A stretch of 64,000 bases of DNA from Leifsonia sp. 71-9 (GTDB taxonomy: Bacteria; Actinomycetota; Actinomycetes; Actinomycetales; Microbacteriaceae): the NCBI RefSeq assembly GCF_001898805.1, contig NZ_MKVJ01000014.1, positions 42,410 through 106,409 of the forward strand, read 5' to 3'. The notes beneath the pieces are model-generated. The model was not told the DNA's origin. It did no database searches and saw nothing but the letters and a program-made list of their open reading frames with translations. Position numbers and translations under genes: made by a program. Each line of letters opens with the position of its first letter. The first letter of the stretch is position 1. Positions 59,459-64,000 of the stretch are shown in pieces.

Positions 59459-61687
59459 ATGTCTCCGATGAAAACCGGCCTTGCCATCACCGCGGCGCTC
59501 GCGATAGCGCTCGTCGGAGGCGTGCCAGCGCACGCCGCCACGACGCCCACTCCGGAGCCGACGGCGACCGCCACGGCGACTCCGGACGCGACGCCCAGCC
59601 CGACCGCGACACCGTCGCCGTCCCCCTCCTCGCCGTCCGCCTCCTCGGCCGACGATTCCGACGCCAACCCGAGCCTCGCCGAGCAGACGGCTGCCGGCGA
59701 CCACGCGATGGGCTCGACGATCGAGGCCGCCGAAGGCCCCGCCGTGAGCCCGTTCCGGGTCAACGCGAACGCGGCCTCCCCGCTCCTGGGCGTCGGCGGC
59801 GTGCTCGGCATGGACGTCAGCGGCTGGCAGCCGTCGATCGACTGGAACGCGCAGTGGGCGAACGGCGCCCGCTTCGCGTACATCAAGGCCAGTGAGGGCA
59901 CCTACTACACGAGCAGCTACTTCCCCGCCCAGTACGCGGGCTCGTACAACGTCGGAATGATCCGCGGCGCGTATCACTTCGCGACCCCCAACACGACCGA
60001 CGGCGCCACTCAGGCGCGCTTCTTCTACAGCCACGGCGGAGGCTGGTCGCCCGACGGCCGCACCCTCCCCCCGCTCCTCGACATCGAGTACGCCACCGAC
60101 GGCAGCGGCACCTGCTGGGGACTCTCCCAGGCCGCGATGTCGGCGTGGATCTCCGACTTCGTGACCACGATGCGCAGCCTGACGGGCGTCAACCCGGCGA
60201 TCTACTCGACGGCCAACTGGTGGAACCAGTGCACCGGCTCCAACAGCACCTTCGGCGCCTACCCGCTGTTCGTCGCCCGCTACGGCACCAGCACCCCCGG
60301 CGCGCTCGCGGCCGGCTGGCTCGACTGGACCATGTGGCAGTACGCGAGCTCCGGCGTCTTCGCCGGCGACCAGGACATCTTCAACGGCAACCAGGCGCAG
60401 CTCCAGCTGTTCGCCCTCGGCGGCCGGGCGCACCCGCCGATCGGCGCGTACGACGCCGCGACCGTGAGTTCGGGAGGACCGTTCTCCGTCTCCGGCTGGA
60501 CGTTCGACCAGTCCAACATCACCGCGTCCACCCAGGTGCAGATCACCTGGAACACCCCGGCCGGGATCACGAATCAAACGGTCGCCGCGAATCTGTCGAG
60601 ACCGGATGTGGCGGCCGCGTATCCGGGGGCTGGGGCCGCGCACGGCTACTCCGTGCAGGCGCCATGGAGCGGCTACGGGCAATACGGAGCCTGCGTCACC
60701 GCCATCGCTCTCCCCGGGAACACGGGCGGCAACGCCTCCCTCGGGTGCAAGACGGCCTTCGTCTCGGCCGCGACGTCGAGCGCTCCCGCGGCGCAGCGTC
60801 TCGCCGGCGCCGATCGGTTCGGCACCGCGGTCGTCGTCTCGCAGCACGCCTTCCCGAGCGCCGGCGTCCCCGTCGCGTACGTGGCCTCGGGTCTCGACTT
60901 CCCCGACGCCCTCTCCGCCGCGTCCGCGGCCGGCGCCCAGCACGGTCCGGTGCTGCTCACGATGCCCGGTGCCGTGCCGGCCACCGTGCTGACGGAGCTG
61001 CAGCGGCTCAAGCCGGGCAAGATCGTCGTCGTGGGCGGCGCGAACGCCGTCGCCGACGCCGCCTTCAATCAGCTGACCTCGCTCGGCTTCCCCGTCACCC
61101 GCATCGGCGGCGCCGATCGCTACGAGACGTCCCGGCTCGTCGCCGCCTCCGCGTTCCCGACGGCGACCGCCGCCTACGTCGCCGCGGGGAACAGCTTCCC
61201 GGACGCTCTGTCGGCCGCACCGGTCGCCGCCAAGCAGAACCGGCCGCTCATCCTCGTGAACGGCGGCGCGCTCGACCCGGCGACGCAGTCGTACCTGTCG
61301 TCGCACAGCATCCGCTCCGTCACCATCGTCGGCGGCGTGAACGTCGTCGCCGACAACTGGGCGGCGCAGGCGCAGAGCTCCGGTTCGGCCATCGCGCGCG
61401 TCGGAGGCGGCGACCGCTTCGGCACGAGCGCCCTGCTGTCGGCGTCGGCGTTCGGCACCAACAGCGCGTCCTCCGTGTACGTCGCCTCCGGGCTGGCCTG
61501 GCAGGACGCCCTCGTCGCATCTGCCGCGGCGGGTTCGGCCACTCAGCCGCTCCTCCTGTCGAAGCCCGGCTGCGTGCCGCGCTCGATCGGCGACCAGATG
61601 GTGCGCCTGGCGACCACGACCATGCAGATCGCGGGTGGCACCGATGTGCTCACGACCGACGTGAACTCGCTGCAGGTCTGCTACTGA
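59459..61687 (+). CDS. Secreted GH25 muramidase with three cell-wall-binding repeats
   Basis: A 742-residue secreted enzyme. Signal peptide to about residue 26 (LAIALVGGVPAHA), a Thr/Pro/Ser-rich linker (28-62), a GH25 lysozyme domain (about 115-310) with D119 in GMDVSGWQ and D208/E210 in LLDIEYA, a beta-rich spacer (about 325-435), then three type 2 cell-wall-binding repeats starting near 447 (RLAGADRFGT), 548 (RIGGADRYET) and 647 (RVGGGDRFGT). It probably cuts peptidoglycan glycan while held on the wall. ATG 59459 and 59468 are both possible starts and do not change the signal peptide much. Confidence 0.93.
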   Translation: MSPMKTGLAITAALAIALVGGVPAHAATTPTPEPTATATATPDATPSPTATPSPSPSSPSASSADDSDANPSLAEQTAAGDHAMGSTIEAAEGPAVSPFRVNANAASPLLGVGGVLGMDVSGWQPSIDWNAQWANGARFAYIKASEGTYYTSSYFPAQYAGSYNVGMIRGAYHFATPNTTDGATQARFFYSHGGGWSPDGRTLPPLLDIEYATDGSGTCWGLSQAAMSAWISDFVTTMRSLTGVNPAIYSTANWWNQCTGSNSTFGAYPLFVARYGTSTPGALAAGWLDWTMWQYASSGVFAGDQDIFNGNQAQLQLFALGGRAHPPIGAYDAATVSSGGPFSVSGWTFDQSNITASTQVQITWNTPAGITNQTVAANLSRPDVAAAYPGAGAAHGYSVQAPWSGYGQYGACVTAIALPGNTGGNASLGCKTAFVSAATSSAPAAQRLAGADRFGTAVVVSQHAFPSAGVPVAYVASGLDFPDALSAASAAGAQHGPVLLTMPGAVPATVLTELQRLKPGKIVVVGGANAVADAAFNQLTSLGFPVTRIGGADRYETSRLVAASAFPTATAAYVAAGNSFPDALSAAPVAAKQNRPLILVNGGALDPATQSYLSSHSIRSVTIVGGVNVVADNWAAQAQSSGSAIARVGGGDRFGTSALLSASAFGTNSASSVYVASGLAWQDALVASAAAGSATQPLLLSKPGCVPRSIGDQMVRLATTTMQIAGGTDVLTTDVNSLQVCY

Positions 61688-61720
61688 CCGACGCGCCGCC
61701 CCTGCGGCGCTGACGGGTTC

Positions 61721-61764
61721 CGAACGGCTCCGCCCCTCCTCTCCGGGAGGGGCGGAGCCGTTCG
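61721..61764. terminator. Bidirectional terminator hairpin
   Basis: Arms 61721-61739 and 61746-61764 are perfect complements over 19 bases around a six-base loop. It lies between the convergent ends of the muramidase and acetyltransferase genes and six bases from the latter's stop. Strong GC stem, no long T-tract. Confidence 0.8.
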
Positions 61765-61769
61765 CGTGC

Positions 61770-62234
61770 TCAGTCCAGCGTGCGCGTCATGAAGACGCTG
61801 TTCGGGTCGGGGACGTAGGAGGCGAACGGCTCGCACTCCGAGAATCCCGCCTGGGCGTACAGCCGGCGGGCGGGGGCGAAGAACTCCTGCGACCCGGTCT
61901 CCAGCGACACGCGCTCCACGTCGCGGTCCTGCGCGTCGACGAGGACGTGCACCAGGAGGCGGGCGGCGATCCCCTCGCCCCGTCGCTCCGGGGCGGTCCG
62001 CATGCTCTTGAGCTCCTCCCAGCCGTCCTCGATGGGTGCGAGGGCCGCGGTGCCGATCACCGCGTCTCCATCGACCGCCGTCCAGACGCGCACGCCCGGC
62101 CGCTGCAGGCCCGCGAGATCGAGCGCGTGCCGGCTCTCGGGCGGGGCGGTCGGCTCCATGTCGTCGAGGTGGGCTTGGAGGAAGTCGCGCAGCGCGGTCG
62201 AGTCGAAGTCGGCGGGGACGATGGTGAAGCTCAT
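61770..62234 (-). CDS. GNAT-family N-acetyltransferase
   Basis: A 154-residue single-domain GNAT enzyme. The acetyl-CoA site is RRGEGIAAR at about 84-92, followed by helix and the late block RLYAQAGFSECEPFASY. The substrate cannot be read from the sequence. It is a single gene between a terminator and a divergent lipoprotein gene, 72 bases away. Confidence 0.88.
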   Translation of the reverse strand: MSFTIVPADFDSTALRDFLQAHLDDMEPTAPPESRHALDLAGLQRPGVRVWTAVDGDAVIGTAALAPIEDGWEELKSMRTAPERRGEGIAARLLVHVLVDAQDRDVERVSLETGSQEFFAPARRLYAQAGFSECEPFASYVPDPNSVFMTRTLD

Positions 62235-62294
62235 GCATCGACTCTAGAGAACGCGTGTGTCCGCCGTGTTTCGACGCCGCTCGGCCAGCACCGG

Positions 62295-62300
62295 TAGGGT
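62295..62300 (+). promoter_or_regulatory. -10 element implying a leaderless lipoprotein mRNA
   Basis: TAGGGT ends six bases before the ATG at 62307, a spacing that puts the transcript start at or next to the start codon. The -35 is unclear. Confidence 0.45.
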
Positions 62301-62306
62301 GCACGC

Positions 62307-62768
62307 ATGAACGCGCGCAGGCGGGTGATGGCGGTCATGGCCGTGGCGGTCGCCACGGCCGCGGTCAGTGGATGCGCGTCGCTCGTGGAGCGCTCGTATC
62401 CCGGGGAACCGCCGGAGTCCCGCCTCCCGGCGACGTCGCTCTCACCGTCGCCGTCGCCGGGCTCCTTCGGATTGCCGGACCCGGATCTCGGTCCGCGTGC
62501 GCAGTGGGCGGACGACGGACGCCTGCTGGCCGTCACCCTGGGTGGCTCGTCGACGTGCCCGACGGAGCCGAAAGCGCTCACGGTCGAGGCGCCCGACCGG
62601 CTCCTCGTCGAGGTGAGCCAGCGCGGCGGGTTCTTCGGGGCGTGCACTGCCGACCTGGCGTTCGTCACCTACGAGGTGCGGGTGCCGGACGAGCTCGCGG
62701 CCTCCCTCCCCGTGACGGTGACGGTCGGCGACACCTCCGTGGACCTTCCGCCGCGACGGGGAGGGTGA
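62307..62768 (+). CDS. Small lipoprotein of unknown function
   Basis: A 153-residue exported lipoprotein with lipobox VSGC (C23), a Pro/Ser linker (about 34-53), and a small beta-rich domain ending in VRVPDELAASLPVTVTVGD. Two cysteines (STCPT and GACTAD) could form a disulfide, and the DsbA-like lipoprotein elsewhere in the window could serve such proteins. I do not recognise the domain. The gene has a leaderless-type promoter and is convergent with the methylene-THF dehydrogenase gene, 19 bases apart. Confidence 0.8.
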   Translation: MNARRRVMAVMAVAVATAAVSGCASLVERSYPGEPPESRLPATSLSPSPSPGSFGLPDPDLGPRAQWADDGRLLAVTLGGSSTCPTEPKALTVEAPDRLLVEVSQRGGFFGACTADLAFVTYEVRVPDELAASLPVTVTVGDTSVDLPPRRGG

Positions 62769-62787
62769 CGGGCCGAGCGGCGTCCGC

Positions 62788-63702
62788 TCAGCGTCCCGTC
62801 AGGCGGGCCAGTCTGGTGAGGTTGCGGGCGGCCATGGCGACCGTGAGGGGTCCGACGCGCGGCACGAAGACGCCCGCCCGCTCCTTGGCCGACTCGTCGA
62901 AGTTGGTGAACTCGGCGACATCGACGCAGATCGCGCCGGCGCGGATCTCGTCCCCGCGGATGAGCTCGAAGTCCCGGGAGGGCACGGCGGAGATGACCAC
63001 GTCGGCGTCGGCCAGTGCCGCTGCGCGGTCGATCCCGGAGGTGCGCACCTCGTGGGTGTGGCGCCCGATGGCCGGCTCGTACGTCACGGCTCCGGCGATG
63101 TCGAGCGAGTGGACGCGGGCGCCGTCGTTGGCCAGCATCGCCGCGAGGGGACGACCGACCACCTCGCTGCGATTGATCACGCACGCCGTCACGCCCTCGA
63201 GCGGGGCGTTCTCCCGGGTGCCGCGCATACCGGCGCGGTCCAGCAGCTTCAGGATGGCCAGGGGCGTGCACGGGAGGATCGCGCGCTGAGTCCGGTCCGC
63301 GTCGACGAACCGCTCGTTCTCGTACAGCAGGCGGCTCCAGAAGGAGTGCATGCCCTCGATGTCCTTGCGGGGGTCGACCAGCTCCCGGAGCCACCGGTCG
63401 CCGCGGCGATCGGTGAGCGGGTAGTAGAGGAAGATCCCGTCCACGTCGGGGTCGACGTTCGCGGTCGCGACGGCACGCTCGGCCTCCTCCGGCACCACGT
63501 GACGGAGGTCGAACTCGATCCCGACATCGTCGAAGCCTCGGCGCGCGAACCGCGCATACGTCGCGGCAGGACCCTCGTCCTGGCCGAGGAGGCCGACCAC
63601 CCGCAGTGTGCGACCCTCCGCGCGGAAGCGGTCCACATCCTGGCGGACCTCGTCGCGGAAGGACGCCGCCACCGGCGACGGGTCGAGAATGATCGCGGTC
63701 AT
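62788..63702 (-). CDS. MTD1-like methylenetetrahydrofolate dehydrogenase
   Basis: A 304-residue FolD-fold protein that resembles the yeast monofunctional enzyme MTD1 more than ordinary bacterial FolD: VDGIFLYYPL, KDIEGMHSFW with D114, RAILPCTPLAI and VINRSEVVGRPLAAMLANDG. In bifunctional FolD the cyclohydrolase lysine lies four residues after a tyrosine (YxxxK); here the sequence is YARFA, so the lysine is alanine (A53). Dehydrogenase activity is likely, cyclohydrolase unlikely. ATG 63702 overlaps the end of an FchA-type gene as ATGA, and that enzyme could supply the missing step. The cofactor is unknown; MTD1 uses NAD. Confidence 0.85.
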   Translation of the reverse strand: MTAIILDPSPVAASFRDEVRQDVDRFRAEGRTLRVVGLLGQDEGPAATYARFARRGFDDVGIEFDLRHVVPEEAERAVATANVDPDVDGIFLYYPLTDRRGDRWLRELVDPRKDIEGMHSFWSRLLYENERFVDADRTQRAILPCTPLAILKLLDRAGMRGTRENAPLEGVTACVINRSEVVGRPLAAMLANDGARVHSLDIAGAVTYEPAIGRHTHEVRTSGIDRAAALADADVVISAVPSRDFELIRGDEIRAGAICVDVAEFTNFDESAKERAGVFVPRVGPLTVAMAARNLTRLARLTGR

Positions 63703-64000
63703 GAGGCCTCCTGGAGACGATGGGCGAGCTCGTCGCGCGTCGCCCGCAGTTCCGGCGCGCGCACGGAACTCGAGCGGTCGAGCTGAGCGATGTTGACGTC
63801 GACGGTGCGGATGGCCGCCCACGCTGCGCCGACGACGATGTCGCGGCCCGCGATCACGTCGCTGACGATTCCCGGCTTCACCGCCGACTCGGCGTCGTGC
63901 GACGCGACGAGGGCGTCGATGAGGGCTGCGACGAGCTCGAGCGGACGCTCCGTCGCCGCGACGGTCGCCGCCTCGATCAGCCGCCGACGCTCCTCGCGCT
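63699..64000 (-). CDS. FchA-type cyclodeaminase/cyclohydrolase, C-terminal fragment
   Basis: An open frame running in from the right edge; about 100 codons are visible, with the start outside. It reads LIEAATVAATERPLELVAAL, then AVKPGIVSDVIAGRDIVVGA and TVDVNIAQL, the helical C-terminal pattern of the formiminotransferase-cyclodeaminase C-terminal (FTCD_C/FchA) family, including the SD block after a short linker and the buried VGAAWAAI helix. These enzymes hydrolyse methenyl-THF to 10-formyl-THF or act on formimino-THF. Overlap with the MTD1-like gene strongly suggests the methenyl-THF cyclohydrolase role. Confidence 0.75.
   Translation of the reverse strand, partial: REERRRLIEAATVAATERPLELVAALIDALVASHDAESAVKPGIVSDVIAGRDIVVGAAWAAIRTVDVNIAQLDRSSSVRAPELRATRDELAHRLQEAS

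Noticed and set aside
63699-63881. A separate 60-residue gene at the right edge
   Set aside because: The frame continues past the window edge and matches the C-terminus of an FchA-type protein, so the internal ATG is not a gene start.

Overview
The window is a high-GC (about 70 percent by eye) bacterial chromosome segment packed with housekeeping genes. Gene order (hisG-hisF-hisI-trpE-trpC-trpB-trpA-lgt; pyrR-pyrB-pyrC-carA-carB-pyrF-gmk-rpoZ-coaBC-metK-priA-fmt-rsmB; alaS-ruvX-mltG-aroE-aroC-aroK-aroB-aroQ-efp-nusB; rel-secF-secD-yajC-ruvB-ruvA-ruvC-yebC-pdxT-pdxS; thrS-HIT) is the actinobacterial backbone. The small Trp-operon membrane proteins, an mIHF-type domain, a helicase-dead PriA and the frequent GTG starts point to Actinomycetia. 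A Microbacteriaceae relative such as Leifsonia is my best inference, not a proof.

Layout. 1-8650 (minus): lgt fragment, trpABC with two small membrane proteins, trpE, hisIFG, hisE and rpe. 8748-25769 (minus): rsmB, fmt, priA, metK, coaBC, rpoZ, an mIHF-guanylate kinase fusion, and the whole pyrimidine operon read from pyrR. 25849-37170 (minus): a DsbA-like lipoprotein, nusB, efp, the shikimate cluster aroQ/B/K/C/E, mltG, ruvX and alaS. 37216-40156 (minus): two small membrane proteins, rpsD with a long structured leader, and rarA. 40323-43113 (plus): a membrane-anchored cyclophilin, a DUF349 protein and an unassigned protein. 43100-54301 (minus): rel, a rhodanese, secFD-yajC, ruvBAC, yebC, a C39-like peptidase and pdxTS. 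54389-56595 (plus): a MocR-type regulator and pdxY. 56668-59231 (minus): a HIT protein and thrS. 59459-61687 (plus): a secreted GH25 muramidase with cell-wall-binding repeats. 61770-64000: an acetyltransferase, a lipoprotein, and an MTD1-like methylene-THF dehydrogenase coupled to an FchA-type cyclohydrolase.

How it works together. The segment supplies tryptophan, histidine, chorismate, UMP, GMP, coenzyme A, SAM and PLP. It also holds parts of translation (efp, nusB, fmt, alaS, thrS, rpsD), the Sec motor accessory SecDF-YajC, Holliday junction processing (RuvABC), the stringent response (Rel) and cell-wall enzymes. Many adjacent genes overlap by ATGA, GTGA or TGATG, which suggests translational coupling. 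The best-supported regulation is a PyrR-type RNA element that embeds the pyrR ribosome binding site. The MocR regulator sits divergent to pdxST.

No rRNA, tRNA, insertion sequence, prophage or CRISPR array was seen, and no gap between genes exceeds 300 bases. The most unusual items are the MTD1-like/FchA pair (catalytic lysine of FolD replaced, cyclohydrolase next door), the mIHF-Gmk fusion, the acidic extension on AroE, the rpsD leader, the PyrR element, and long near-perfect palindromes between genes.
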